This document shows, in pieces, positions 36,461-44,280 of a DNA stretch of 64,000 bases. The notes under the pieces were generated by a model. That model saw only the letters and a program-made list of their open reading frames with translations, searched no databases and was not told where the DNA came from. The number at the start of each line of letters is the position of its first letter. The first letter of the stretch is position 1. Origin of the DNA: an uncultured Spirochaetales bacterium (GTDB taxonomy: Bacteria; Spirochaetota; Spirochaetia; JAFGXN01); contig CASEOG010000001.1 in NCBI GenBank assembly GCA_949289575.1, positions 88,671 through 152,670 of the forward strand, read 5' to 3'. The position numbers were made by a program, and so were the translations under genes.

Positions 36461-37558
36461 TCATTCTTTAATAAGGGTCACCCAGGTGTTGGCCGTTTCG
36501 GCAGGATATCCGTCCGGACCCGGCTTTCCCCACGTTTCGTCACTCTCCCATCTGTCCCACAACGATTGGGGCAGATAAAGAGAAAGTTTCAAATTGTACA
36601 TTCCTTCCGCTTCGTTGATCTGCTGTCCGCACCAGAGAAAATCGAGATTCGGACAGTTTCGGGCATCGAGCCGATCCATGTAATTATTGTAGCAGCTTAA
36701 ATGAATCAGCTTCGGATTACGGGAAACATCGAGCGAGCGCAGACGATTTTGCGAACAGACCAGATATTCCAATTCCGGCAAACCGGTCAGATCCAGCTCT
36801 TCGAGGCGGCATTCCCCGGCATCAACCGTAACAAGAGACGGGTTTGCTTCGAGACTCAACTGTTTCAGCGTATTGCCTCCGCAGGAGACCTCCGTCAGCA
36901 GCGGATTTCCGGAAAGATCGAGCTCTCTTAAACGATTATCAAAGCAGTAAAGGCGACGCAGTTTCGAAAGCGACCGCAAATCGAGAGATTCGATTTTATT
37001 GTAGTGACACGCCAATTCTTCCAGATTGACAAAATATTCGAGACCGGTCAAATCGGCAATCTTTTCTTCCGAAGGTGTGCTTGACAGTTTGTAGCAGTGA
37101 ATCACCGTAACCGTTTCCGCCTCTTTTAATGTGATAATGCCGTCCGCATCGAGATCGATCTGTTTCTCTCCCGTTTCCGAATTTTCGCCGAAAAGCGAAA
37201 ACAGATAGGAGCGGAAAAGCGGATCGGGAATGTAAACCTCATCGGCCACCGTCACCCGGCACTGCTGCCGAAAACCGCCGTCAACGGTCTCGGCCGTCAC
37301 AGTCGCCGTCCCCGGCAAAACCCCGCGAATGCGGCCGCCCGCTACGGAAACGGTTTGCGGAGCATCGCTCGTCCAGCGGATTCCCTTTTCGCCAGCCTCC
37401 CCCGGAAGAACCGACGCATTCACCGTCTGTTCCTGCCCCAGCTTCAAATTCAGTTCCGTGCGGTCGATTGTCAAGCCCGATACCGCCGCCGGTTTCCCGG
37501 GACAGGAGACAAAGATCATGGCCGCCAATAAAACGATTCCTTTAAAAAACAGTTGCAT
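36461..37558 (-). CDS. Lipoprotein with one Big2 domain, EF-hand-like motif and leucine-rich repeats
   Basis: A 365-residue lipoprotein (lipobox FVSC). Residues 25-105 form one Big2 domain. DPLFRSYLFSLF is followed by the calcium-loop-like DLDADGIITLKEAE. Residues 170-315 are about seven LRRs of 21 residues with a regular Cys (LEELACHYNKIESLDLRSLS type). The end has the shared cap LPQSLWDRW. It is the first gene of the three-gene group, with a strong ribosome site (GGAAGGAG) and a TTGACA promoter followed by a 26-base palindrome. Confidence 0.85.
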   Translation of the reverse strand: MQLFFKGIVLLAAMIFVSCPGKPAAVSGLTIDRTELNLKLGQEQTVNASVLPGEAGEKGIRWTSDAPQTVSVAGGRIRGVLPGTATVTAETVDGGFRQQCRVTVADEVYIPDPLFRSYLFSLFGENSETGEKQIDLDADGIITLKEAETVTVIHCYKLSSTPSEEKIADLTGLEYFVNLEELACHYNKIESLDLRSLSKLRRLYCFDNRLRELDLSGNPLLTEVSCGGNTLKQLSLEANPSLVTVDAGECRLEELDLTGLPELEYLVCSQNRLRSLDVSRNPKLIHLSCYNNYMDRLDARNCPNLDFLWCGQQINEAEGMYNLKLSLYLPQSLWDRWESDETWGKPGPDGYPAETANTWVTLIKE

Positions 37559-37576
37559 AAAAACTCCTTCCGTTGT

Positions 37577-37602
37577 TTTTAATTAGATTAAACTAATTAA
37601 AA
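37577..37602. promoter_or_regulatory. 26-base palindrome at the Big2-LRR promoter (putative operator)
   Basis: Arms TTTTAATTAG and CTAATTAAAA flank ATTAAA. It lies just after the -10 box, covering the expected transcript start. Its core TAGATTAAACTAAT recurs in the promoter at 26561-26589. Confidence 0.65.
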
Positions 37603-37604
37603 TA

Positions 37605-37633
37605 GTATTATCAAATTAATTGTTTATTGTCAA
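37605..37633 (-). promoter_or_regulatory. Promoter of the Big2-LRR operon
   Basis: TTGACA, 17 bases, TAATAC, 46 bases before the first ATG. Confidence 0.75.
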
Positions 37634-37704
37634 CGGTTTTTTGTTTCGACCGCAATTCTTTTTCGGAGCGGAAATAGCGGAAAGCAAATTTTTTCCGGAG
37701 AATG

Positions 37705-37733
37705 TTGACTTTTCCGATAAAAGATGATACAAA
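37705..37733 (+). promoter_or_regulatory. Candidate promoter ahead of the HsdS-like gene
   Basis: TTGACT, 17 bases, TACAAA. A terminator-like hairpin follows only ten bases downstream. Confidence 0.6.
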
Positions 37734-37742
37734 CACCCCTCG

Positions 37743-37777
37743 GAGCGTTATCGTTATGATACGCTCTTTTTTGTTTT
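37743..37777 (+). terminator. Terminator-like hairpin in the leader of the HsdS-like gene
   Basis: GAGCGTTATC pairs with GATACGCTC (one bulged T), followed by TTTTTTGTTTT. It is placed between the promoter and the gene, so it could act as an attenuator. Confidence 0.6.
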
Positions 37778-37807
37778 CCGGAAAAATATCAAAGAGGAGG
37801 AAAAGCG

Positions 37808-38212
37808 ATGAAACAGAAAAACGGAATGTTAAAACTGAAAGATTTGGCCGACATCTCGGTTTGTCCGTGGAGTCCGAAACGGAAAAGAAGCACGGGACGT
37901 TTCCCGTATATCGGCATCAAAGGAGAAGGCGGATTTTGCGATACCGCCAACTTCGAAGCCGATTCGATTGTTATGACCCGCTTCGGCAGCGGCGGCGGGC
38001 GTGTTTTCTATTTTTCCGAACCGGGATTTGCTTCGGGCTGTTTCATTCTGAAAGGAAAAACGGTCTCCGATACCCGCGCCCTCTACCGCTATCTCAAAGA
38101 ACGGCGTTGTCCCCGGTCGACCGTCTCCCCGGGGCATTCGATTCCGCAGATTTCGCTGAAGGACGCGGAAGAGTTTGAAATCGAAATCCCGCCGGTTGAC
38201 AGCGAGACGTAA
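37808..38212 (+). CDS. Orphan HsdS-like target-recognition domain
   Basis: A 134-residue protein resembling a single target-recognition domain of a type I restriction specificity subunit. Order: LKLKDLADISVC at the start, GRFPYIGIKGEGGFCDTANF, IVMTRFGSGGGRVFYF, an ALYRYLKERR helix, and the GHSIPQISLKDAEEFEIEIPP end typical of HsdS halves. A normal HsdS has two such domains and long helices; both the second domain and the helices are missing. No hsdM or hsdR is nearby. The ribosome site GAGGAGG is strong, so it is probably expressed. Function could be DNA recognition without modification, or a relic. Confidence 0.6.
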   Translation: MKQKNGMLKLKDLADISVCPWSPKRKRSTGRFPYIGIKGEGGFCDTANFEADSIVMTRFGSGGGRVFYFSEPGFASGCFILKGKTVSDTRALYRYLKERRCPRSTVSPGHSIPQISLKDAEEFEIEIPPVDSET

Positions 38213-38278
38213 GCGCCTGCGCAAGGAAAGAGCGGGAAACGGAGTCGTAACGGTTCGGTAAAAAGAAGCCGGAAAAGA

Positions 38279-38455
38279 TCAGTACCGGACAGCCGGATGA
38301 GGAACGGTTTTCCGGCTGCCGCACTGCGGACAGGCCGGTGAAACCGGTCTCACTGACAGAAACGAACGGGGAACGACGGCTTCGAAAGACCGTCCGCATT
38401 TTGTACAAAGATAGAGCCGGGATTCCCCGGGCTGCGGTTCTCTAAAAAAAGACAT
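38279..38455 (-). CDS. Small zinc-ribbon protein (58 residues)
   Basis: A short gene with ATG at 38455 and TGA at 38281-38279. It encodes two CxxC pairs, CTKC at residues 17-20 and CPQC at 42-45, forming a likely zinc ribbon (YLCTKCGRSFEAVVP, then PACPQCGSRKT). GGGAGG lies ten bases before the start. It is 24 bases after the rhodanese gene on the same strand, so the two are co-transcribed. It resembles FmdB-type regulatory zinc ribbons only in general form. The cysteine pattern and placement make a real gene likely. Confidence 0.68.
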   Translation of the reverse strand: MSFFREPQPGESRLYLCTKCGRSFEAVVPRSFLSVRPVSPACPQCGSRKTVPHPAVRY

Positions 38456-38479
38456 TGAAAAACGACCTCCCGATTCCGC

Positions 38480-38833
38480 TTATTTCTCCAGCGGAAAAGC
38501 CTCGGTAAAACCGGCATACATAATACCGCCCATATTGTGAACCTCCTCATATCCGAGATGTCTCATTTGACGGGCCGCCGATCCGGCACGGGCTCCGCTG
38601 TAGCAGTAAATATAAACCGGAGTTTTTTTGTCGGGAACTTTCGATTCGATCTCTTCCGCAATTTTGTAATCGGGAATATGAAGCGCTCCCCTGACATGTC
38701 CTTCGTTAAACTCGTCCGTACTACGGACATCCAGAATCACCGGTCGTGACTGCCTGCGAATCATCTCCGGATAATCACCGCCAGGGATTCTCTTACCGCA
38801 AAAAAAAGAAACCGTTCTCCTTAAAAAACACAT
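38480..38833 (-). CDS. Rhodanese-domain protein
   Basis: A 117-residue single-domain rhodanese. It shows PVILDVRSTDEFNEGHVRGALHIP and the active-site loop YIYCYSGARAGSAA with the sulfur-accepting Cys, then GYEEVHNMGGIMYAGF. It would move sulfane sulfur to an acceptor such as a thiol or cyanide. The basic N-terminal 15 residues with two Cys are unusual and could be a weak signal. Co-transcription with the zinc-ribbon gene suggests a thiol or metal link. Confidence 0.85.
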   Translation of the reverse strand: MCFLRRTVSFFCGKRIPGGDYPEMIRRQSRPVILDVRSTDEFNEGHVRGALHIPDYKIAEEIESKVPDKKTPVYIYCYSGARAGSAARQMRHLGYEEVHNMGGIMYAGFTEAFPLEK

Positions 38834-38834
38834 C

Positions 38835-38864
38835 TTTACTTTTCCTATTCACTTGTAATATAAT
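38835..38864 (+). promoter_or_regulatory. Promoter of the transglutaminase-like lipoprotein
   Basis: TTTACT, 18 bases, TATAAT (perfect -10), 54 bases before the chosen ATG. Confidence 0.6.
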
Positions 38865-38918
38865 AATTTCAGTATACAGAAAATGAAAAAAAATAACAAC
38901 CGTCAGGAGCGAATCCGT

Positions 38919-39992
38919 ATGAAAAACAGAATTCTGATTTTTCTAATGGTATTATTTTCGGGACTCGCGGCCTGCCCGCCGCCGGCAGCCGACGGCAGTA
39001 CATCCGAAGAAAATCAGACGAAACCTTCGGAACCATTCGATCCTCTGACAGGATTCTTACCCGTCGAACTCTACTACGGCCGTTCGCTTTTGAACCAAGA
39101 AGAAAAGCAGGCTTACGATTTTATTCTCAAAGCATTTCTGACCGAGCCGGTCACCGAAGAGCAGAAATCGGCCGCACAAATCACAGTCCGCTTCAAAGAA
39201 AACGGCTTCGTCATGACGGAGGCTCAGATCGTTAAAATTTTCGATTTTCTCTCCAAAGACGACCCGCGCATGGCTCTGCTGACCTCGAGTGTCCTGCCGC
39301 GCCGTTCGGACAATATCGGCGACACTTACGATCCTTCGGGAACCGCGATTGCCGACAAGGCTCTTTTCGATAATACTTTCAAAGGGATGGCTCTCGGAAC
39401 TTTTTGGGAAACGTTCCACAAACCGCAAACTGCCGAAATGGAAACGCACATTCTGCCGATTCTGAATACCGTCAACGGGAATATGACGACGGCACAGAAG
39501 GTCAGAGCCCTCCACGATGCTTTTCTGGCAACAGTCACTTACGGTACCACCAATTCCCGCGGTGACGGCAATCTGAGGGGAGCCTTTTTGAACCCGTTGG
39601 CCGCCCCCGAAGCCGAAATCCGTTATGTGGTTTGTCAGGGTTATGCCGTTTCGTTTCAATATCTGCTGATGCGCTGCGGCATTCCCGCCATCACGGTGCC
39701 CGGAACCGCACTCTCGACTCCGGGCGATCTCAATACGAAAGGCTCACATGCCTGGAATAAGGTCTGTATCGACGGTGATTGGTATCTGGTCGACCCCACC
39801 CATGACGATTCCCTTGTGTGGAACAGCCCGACCTGCCGCTACGAATATTTTCTCAAAGCCGACAGTTCGGTTCCGACTCACGAAGAGGGCGTCCTTCCCG
39901 ACGGTTCGAAAACCGGCTACCCTGTTTTCCCGGAAACCGCGAAAAACGATTTTCCTCTTGATCAGACGGTTCGGATCGGAGATTCGCAATAA
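38919..39992 (+). CDS. Lipoprotein with transglutaminase-like domain
   Basis: A 357-residue lipoprotein (MKNRILIFLMVLFSGLAAC, then a Pro-rich linker). The C-terminal half has the Cys-His-Asp triad of the transglutaminase/cysteine-protease superfamily: VVCQGYAVSFQYLLMRCGI, then GSHAWNKVCIDGDWYLVDPTHDD. Bacterial members are usually proteases or amidases acting on envelope substrates. The N-terminal half is helical and unrecognised. The ATG at 38919 follows AGGAG and starts the signal peptide; an ATG 12 codons earlier was not used. Codon use is like its neighbours. Confidence 0.8.
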   Translation: MKNRILIFLMVLFSGLAACPPPAADGSTSEENQTKPSEPFDPLTGFLPVELYYGRSLLNQEEKQAYDFILKAFLTEPVTEEQKSAAQITVRFKENGFVMTEAQIVKIFDFLSKDDPRMALLTSSVLPRRSDNIGDTYDPSGTAIADKALFDNTFKGMALGTFWETFHKPQTAEMETHILPILNTVNGNMTTAQKVRALHDAFLATVTYGTTNSRGDGNLRGAFLNPLAAPEAEIRYVVCQGYAVSFQYLLMRCGIPAITVPGTALSTPGDLNTKGSHAWNKVCIDGDWYLVDPTHDDSLVWNSPTCRYEYFLKADSSVPTHEEGVLPDGSKTGYPVFPETAKNDFPLDQTVRIGDSQ

Positions 39993-40120
39993 CAGAGAGT
40001 CCGAAACTTTATTACGGCAGATCCGACGGATTCTTTTCCTCAAACCCGTCAAAGGTGACACTCCGGCTCCTGTTCACAACGGAAATGTAAAACAGTGCTT
40101 TATCGGTATGAACGGACGGA

Positions 40121-41119
40121 TCAGAGTCGGCAGGAGAGAACTTCCGACGCCAATTTCCGCTCTTCCTTCAATTCCTCAATCGACGCATCGATTTGAGCGC
40201 GGGCATAATCGTTGATCTCCAAATTAGGAACAATTTCATGATTGCCGTTTGCATCGGTTCTAAGCGGAAATCCCGTTATCAACCCCGGTTCTGTCCCGTA
40301 TTCTCCGTTCGATAAAACGGAGACGCTGAACCAATCTCCGGTCGGAGTAGGATTTATTAATTTTCGAACAGTTTCAACAATCGCATTGGCGGCTGAAGCA
40401 GCTGAAGAAACTCCGCGCGTTTCTATAATCGCCGCGCCCCGTTTTTGAATGGCGGGAACAAAGGTTTCCTCGAGCCACGTTTTATCTCGAATCACTTCGG
40501 GAACAGGAATTCCGCGAATAGTCGCGTTTGTAAAATCGGGAAATTGGGTTGAAGAGTGGTTCCCCCAAATAGTCATGTTTTTAACAGCAGAAACATGAAC
40601 TCCTGCTTTTTGAGCCAGTTGATACTTACTGCGGCTCTCATCGAGTCCCGTCATCGCGAAAAAATTTCCGACTGGAACTCCCTCTGCATGCCGCAAAGCA
40701 ATCAATGCGTTTATATTGCAGGGATTTCCCACTACAAGAACTTTCACATTTTTTGAAGCGTGAGCAGCAATTGCCTTTCCTTGATCGACAAAAATTTTCC
40801 CGTTTATATCCAATAAATCGCGGCGTTCCATGCCCGCTTTTCTCGGAGCGGAACCGAGCAAAAGACACCAATCGGCATCTTGAAAAGCAACCTTAGGATC
40901 AGTTGTTGCCGTAACCTCTTTCAACAAAGGAAACGCGCAATCCTCAAGCTCCATCACAACACCGTTGCATCTTGTCAAAGCCGGCTCAATTTCAAGTAAA
41001 TTTAGAATAACCGATCGATTCTCTCCGAAAATATCGCCGGCTGCAATTCGAAACAGCAACGAATAGGCAATCTGTCCTGCCGCACCGGTAACTGCAATTC
41101 GAATAGGTTTCTCACTCAT
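40121..41119 (-). CDS. mdh: Malate dehydrogenase (NAD-dependent, dimeric cytosolic-like type)
   Basis: A 332-residue LDH/MDH-family enzyme oxidising malate to oxaloacetate. It begins [23 protein letters not shown], with [17 protein letters not shown] for substrate Arg, [30 protein letters not shown] with the catalytic Asp-Arg region, and the catalytic His in [13 protein letters not shown]. The long form with GNPCNTN-like and GNHSSTQ motifs is the cytosolic/thermophile type. The ATG follows GAGG. By eye its codons are somewhat more A+T-rich than in neighbouring genes, so transfer is possible but unproven. Confidence 0.93.
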   Translation of the reverse strand: MSEKPIRIAVTGAAGQIAYSLLFRIAAGDIFGENRSVILNLLEIEPALTRCNGVVMELEDCAFPLLKEVTATTDPKVAFQDADWCLLLGSAPRKAGMERRDLLDINGKIFVDQGKAIAAHASKNVKVLVVGNPCNINALIALRHAEGVPVGNFFAMTGLDESRSKYQLAQKAGVHVSAVKNMTIWGNHSSTQFPDFTNATIRGIPVPEVIRDKTWLEETFVPAIQKRGAAIIETRGVSSAASAANAIVETVRKLINPTPTGDWFSVSVLSNGEYGTEPGLITGFPLRTDANGNHEIVPNLEINDYARAQIDASIEELKEERKLASEVLSCRL

Positions 41120-41154
41120 AAAAACCTCGGTGATCGAACAAAATTCAATATTTC

Positions 41155-41183
41155 TTTTTACCATATTCCATTGTTCTTTGCAA
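41155..41183 (-). promoter_or_regulatory. Candidate promoter of mdh
   Basis: TTGCAA, 17 bases, TAAAAA, about 35 bases before the ATG. Confidence 0.5.
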
Positions 41184-41250
41184 TCCCCATGTAATCGGAA
41201 ATTCCGACACAACAGAAAAGCGCCAAATTTAACTGAAAAAAAATGCGCTG

Positions 41251-41512
41251 TTATGACCGGCCGCCGGAGTTTTCGCCTTCGCTGCCGGAGTTTTCGCCTT
41301 CGCTGCCGGAGTTTTCGCCTTCGCTGCCGGAGTTTTCGCCTTCGCTGCCGGAGTTTTCACCTTCGCTGCCGGAGGCTGCGCCGGATGAGGCAGGTCCCGT
41401 AATCGTAATTTCCCCGAGCCCGCCAAGGCCTGTTTTAGTATCGACACAAGCGAAAACACAAAGAGAGAGAGAGAGTCAGAACAGATAAAACCGTAAAAAA
41501 TCTTTTAAGCAT
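41251..41512 (-). CDS. Putative phase-variable small lipoprotein (currently out of frame)
   Basis: A consensus promoter, GGAG five bases before ATG 41512, and a signal peptide ([17 protein letters not shown]) lead into a (CT)7 tract. With seven units the frame stops after 25 residues. One added CT unit would join the signal to [16 protein letters not shown] (lipobox VFAC) and then five SEGENSG repeats and a GRS end, an 87-residue acidic lipoprotein. One lost unit would instead open the third frame, giving a basic KAKTPAA repeat protein without the Cys. This layout matches slipped-strand phase variation of surface genes. It could also be a decayed gene or a sequencing error in the tract. Confidence 0.65.
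41263..41367 (-). repeat. 21-base minisatellite, five units
   Basis: Five head-to-tail copies of GCCGGAGTTTTCGCCTTCGCT (plus-strand reading, one truncated quote less a base is avoided); the fifth has one substitution. A multiple of three, it preserves frame and encodes SEGENSG in one frame and KAKTPAA in another on the minus strand. Confidence 0.93.
41462..41475 (-). repeat. (CT)7 dinucleotide tract in a signal-peptide coding region
   Basis: Seven CT units (AG on the plus strand) at the junction between signal peptide and mature part of the small lipoprotein; a change of one unit shifts the reading frame. Confidence 0.9.
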
Positions 41513-41527
41513 ACAGTCTCCACTCTG

Positions 41528-41556
41528 ATTATAACAGATAATTTCCCGATTATCAA
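41528..41556 (-). promoter_or_regulatory. Promoter of the phase-variable lipoprotein
   Basis: TTGATA, 17 bases, TATAAT (perfect -10), 15 bases before the ATG. Confidence 0.8.
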
Positions 41557-41579
41557 ATTTTTAAAAAATCATCGTATAA

Positions 41580-42584
41580 TCAGTCTGTTCTGTTCCGTGA
41601 ATCGAACGATTCGAGGATTTCTTCTTTAAGAGCGGCCGGAAGAGGGACATATTTCAGGTAAAGCGCCGCCGTGTCCCCTTTTTCAAAGCCGTAACGAAAG
41701 AATCTCATCACGGCAGCCCTGACTTTCGGCTCGTTTTTCCGTATCAAAATAAACGACGCGGCGGCTATCGGCCAGGCCTCCTGTGCCGGACTGTTTGTCA
41801 GGGAAACTGCATAAGAAGGAACCCGATGCCAGTCGGCCGAAGCCACAGCCGCCGCAAACGACTGCGGTGACGGCGCAACGGTTTTTCCCGCCCGGTTAAT
41901 CAGATTGACATAATTCAGTTTGGCCTGCTCGGCATAAGTGTATTCGACATAACCGATCGAATTGCGTGTCTGCCGCACCAGATTGGCAACCCCGTCGTTC
42001 CCTTTGGCGCCGATGCCGGTTTTCCAGTTGACCGACTTTCCGTGTCCGACCGACCGCTTCCACTCGTCGGAAACTTCATCGAGATATTCGGTAAAGACAG
42101 CCGTTGTTCCGGAACTGTCGGAACGGCGGATAACGGTAATGGCGGCATCGGGCAGTTTCAGCCCCGGATTCAAAGCTGCCATTTCAGGGTCGTTCCATCG
42201 CGTCACATTTCCGAGAAATACGGCAGCCAGTGTCTCTCCGTCGAGAACCAGCCGGTTATGTCTGTTGCCGTCGATATTAACGACGACCGTGATGCCGCCC
42301 GTTACTGCCGGAAACTGCAGCAGACCGGCCTCATCCAGTTCGGTCCGGGACAACGGATCGTCGGTTGCCCCGAAATCAACGGTGCCGGCCGTAATCTGCC
42401 TGATGCCGCCGCCGCTGCCGATCGACTGGTAATTGACTCTGATGCCGGTTTCCTTTTCGTAAGAATAAGCCCAACCGGCATAAACCGGATAAGGGAAGGA
42501 GGCGCCCGCCCCGTTGAGCGTTTCTCCCGCAAATGCAAAAACAGCCGTAAAACAGAGCAGAACGGCAATTAATTCAGTTTTCAT
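41580..42584 (-). CDS. pstS: Phosphate ABC transporter substrate-binding protein
   Basis: A 334-residue periplasmic phosphate-binding protein. A signal peptide (MKTELIAVLLCFTAVFAFAG) is followed by LNGAGASFPYPVYAGW, the phosphate-contacting YQSIGSGGGIRQI and VDFGATDDPL, and VIRRSDSSGTTAVFTEYL, all typical of PstS. The start is the ATG at 42584, inside the phoR end, after GGAG. It is the last gene of the phosphate operon, whereas pstS normally comes first. No lipobox is seen, so the protein is probably soluble. Confidence 0.94.
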   Translation of the reverse strand: MKTELIAVLLCFTAVFAFAGETLNGAGASFPYPVYAGWAYSYEKETGIRVNYQSIGSGGGIRQITAGTVDFGATDDPLSRTELDEAGLLQFPAVTGGITVVVNIDGNRHNRLVLDGETLAAVFLGNVTRWNDPEMAALNPGLKLPDAAITVIRRSDSSGTTAVFTEYLDEVSDEWKRSVGHGKSVNWKTGIGAKGNDGVANLVRQTRNSIGYVEYTYAEQAKLNYVNLINRAGKTVAPSPQSFAAAVASADWHRVPSYAVSLTNSPAQEAWPIAAASFILIRKNEPKVRAAVMRFFRYGFEKGDTAALYLKYVPLPAALKEEILESFDSRNRTD

Positions 42585-44280
42585 GGTCTTTCTCCTTTTT
42601 CTCCTTTTTTTCCCGCAGTAAAACGCGGAACGTATTCCCGCCTTGTTCATTTTCGAAAACAGACGCCTCCCCGTTGTAAAGATGCGCAATGTGTTTGACA
42701 ATCGACAATCCCAAACCGAATCCCGATTTTTGGCGTGATTTCGAGACCGTATAAAACCGCTCGAAAATGCGTTTGCGCTCCTTTTCGGAAATCGGAGGTC
42801 CGTTATCGGCGACTTCCAGAACCAGAGCCCCGTTTTCTTCACCGATAAAAACACGCACCTCACCGCCGTCGGAATATTTCAAAGCGTTATTGATCAGATT
42901 TCCCAGAACCGTTTCCGTATGAACAATATCGATCGCAAACGGGCGTTCCGTCCGATTCGAGAAACAAATCTTTTTCTCCGACGGCGGAAACACCATTCTC
43001 TCAATCATCTCTGCGACACACGTCGGTTCTTCGACGGTCAGTCCCGTATTCTCGATTCTGTACAATTCCAAAGTCTGATTGACAAACCGGTTCAACCGGA
43101 CGGAAGAACGGTATATTTTCTCCAGAAACCGTTCGCGCCATTCACCGTCCATTTGCGGATCGTTATTCAACGTTTCCGCTGTTCCCATAATGACCGCCAG
43201 AGGGGTTTTCAGCTCGTGTGCGATATTGGCTGTCAGCTCGGCTTTGTAATCTTCGTAATCGGCACGGGCGGAAATATCGTGCAGAACGACCAGGCGGTTA
43301 CTGTCAATCGTTCGCGTATAAACCTCAAAAAGCCGTTTCCCGTACGCAAGACGGAAAAGCGGTTCTTCTCTCGCAAAAATTTCCTGAAAGAAAGCAGCCG
43401 TTTCGCAATTTTGTCCGGAACGGGACGGACAGGCTCCTTTTTCGACATCCGCTCCGAAAAAATCGGATGCACACCGGTTGGATTCCAGAACGTTTCCGTT
43501 TTCGTCCGTCAGGATGACGCACTCATCAATATGATTGATAATCTTTTTTAAAGTAGCGGCTTCCCGTTCGCGAATCCGCTTCTCCCTCAGCCGGCTTCGG
43601 TTGATATGATACATCAGCGATGCCGCACTGTTCATCAGCGGCTCGGCGATTTCCGGCAGGACAAAATCATCCGAATTGCGGCGAATTGCCTTTTCGACAG
43701 ACGACAGCTGCACTTTCGGCTTCACCTCTTTGTAGGTCAGGTACAATGACAGAAAAAAAATCAGACCGGTAAAAACGGAAAAAACAGCAATCGCATTCAG
43801 TCGGATTTTTTCGTAAATACTGAGAAACAGATCCCCGTCGGAAGCAACCCTCAAAACCGGACCGCTGTTCAGCGGTGCCGCATAATAAATCGAATATTTG
43901 CCCGTGATTTCGCTTTTTCGCACCGCATAAAAACTTTTTCCGCTCAGCGCCTTGCGAATTTCTTCCCTGTATTTGTGATTTTCCACCGAACCGATCGCGC
44001 TGCGGTCGAGTGAAGAATCCGCCAGAACCGTGCCGTCCAAACCGATAAGGGTCATTCGCAAATCTCTCTCCCGGCTCAAATCACGGAAAAGAGTATTGAC
44101 ACTCTCGCTATCGGAAAAATCATATTCGGACGCAATCGTCCAGTATGTCTTCAGAATATCTCTATAGAGTGATTCCGCATTTCGGACGGAAAGCCGGTAA
44201 TTGACAAGCAGAAGCAGAGCCGTCATCACGACAAACGGCACAAAGACGGAAAAAAAGGCCTTGAGAAAATATTTAATCAT
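42574..44280 (-). CDS. phoR: Phosphate-sensing histidine kinase
   Basis: A 568-residue membrane kinase. Hydrophobic segment at residues 5-25, a periplasmic or extracytoplasmic sensor of about 130 residues, second membrane segment near 165-185 (AIAVFSVFTGLIFFLSLYLT), a PAS-like part around 255-340, the H-box NIAHELKTPLAVIMGTAETL, the N-box NLINNALKYSDGG, and ATP motifs VADNGPPISEKER and GFGLGLSIVKHI. It phosphorylates PhoB in phosphate limitation. The start is uncertain: the ATG at 44280 is nine to ten bases from AGGA, an earlier ATG overlaps it. Confidence 0.92.
   Translation of the reverse strand: MIKYFLKAFFSVFVPFVVMTALLLLVNYRLSVRNAESLYRDILKTYWTIASEYDFSDSESVNTLFRDLSRERDLRMTLIGLDGTVLADSSLDRSAIGSVENHKYREEIRKALSGKSFYAVRKSEITGKYSIYYAAPLNSGPVLRVASDGDLFLSIYEKIRLNAIAVFSVFTGLIFFLSLYLTYKEVKPKVQLSSVEKAIRRNSDDFVLPEIAEPLMNSAASLMYHINRSRLREKRIREREAATLKKIINHIDECVILTDENGNVLESNRCASDFFGADVEKGACPSRSGQNCETAAFFQEIFAREEPLFRLAYGKRLFEVYTRTIDSNRLVVLHDISARADYEDYKAELTANIAHELKTPLAVIMGTAETLNNDPQMDGEWRERFLEKIYRSSVRLNRFVNQTLELYRIENTGLTVEEPTCVAEMIERMVFPPSEKKICFSNRTERPFAIDIVHTETVLGNLINNALKYSDGGEVRVFIGEENGALVLEVADNGPPISEKERKRIFERFYTVSKSRQKSGFGLGLSIVKHIAHLYNGEASVFENEQGGNTFRVLLREKKEKKEKDHEN

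Noticed and set aside
37702-38178. A 158-residue frame overlapping the HsdS-like gene.
   Set aside because: It would start inside the predicted promoter and has no ribosome site; the overlapping 134-residue frame has both a strong ribosome site and family motifs.
39993-40120. A small gene in the gap between the transglutaminase-like gene and mdh.
   Set aside because: No frame with ribosome site or recognisable sequence; I see no terminator either.
40121-41119. Horizontal transfer of mdh from its more A+T-rich look.
   Set aside because: Local composition by eye varies from below 40 to above 55 % G+C within the gene, and no mobile element flanks it; evidence is too weak for a finding.
41263-41367. 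Regular repeats that could suggest a CRISPR array.
   Set aside because: The 21-base units are contiguous with no spacers and are in coding frame.
41229-41459. A 76-residue frame of KAKTPAA repeats resembling a histone H1-like protein.
   Set aside because: It begins at a GTG with no ribosome site. The promoter, ribosome site and signal peptide belong to another frame. It is kept only as one possible product of frame switching.
41243-41488. A plus-strand frame with EFSPSLP repeats over the minisatellite.
   Set aside because: No promoter or ribosome site; it is a mirror of the minus-strand repeat gene.
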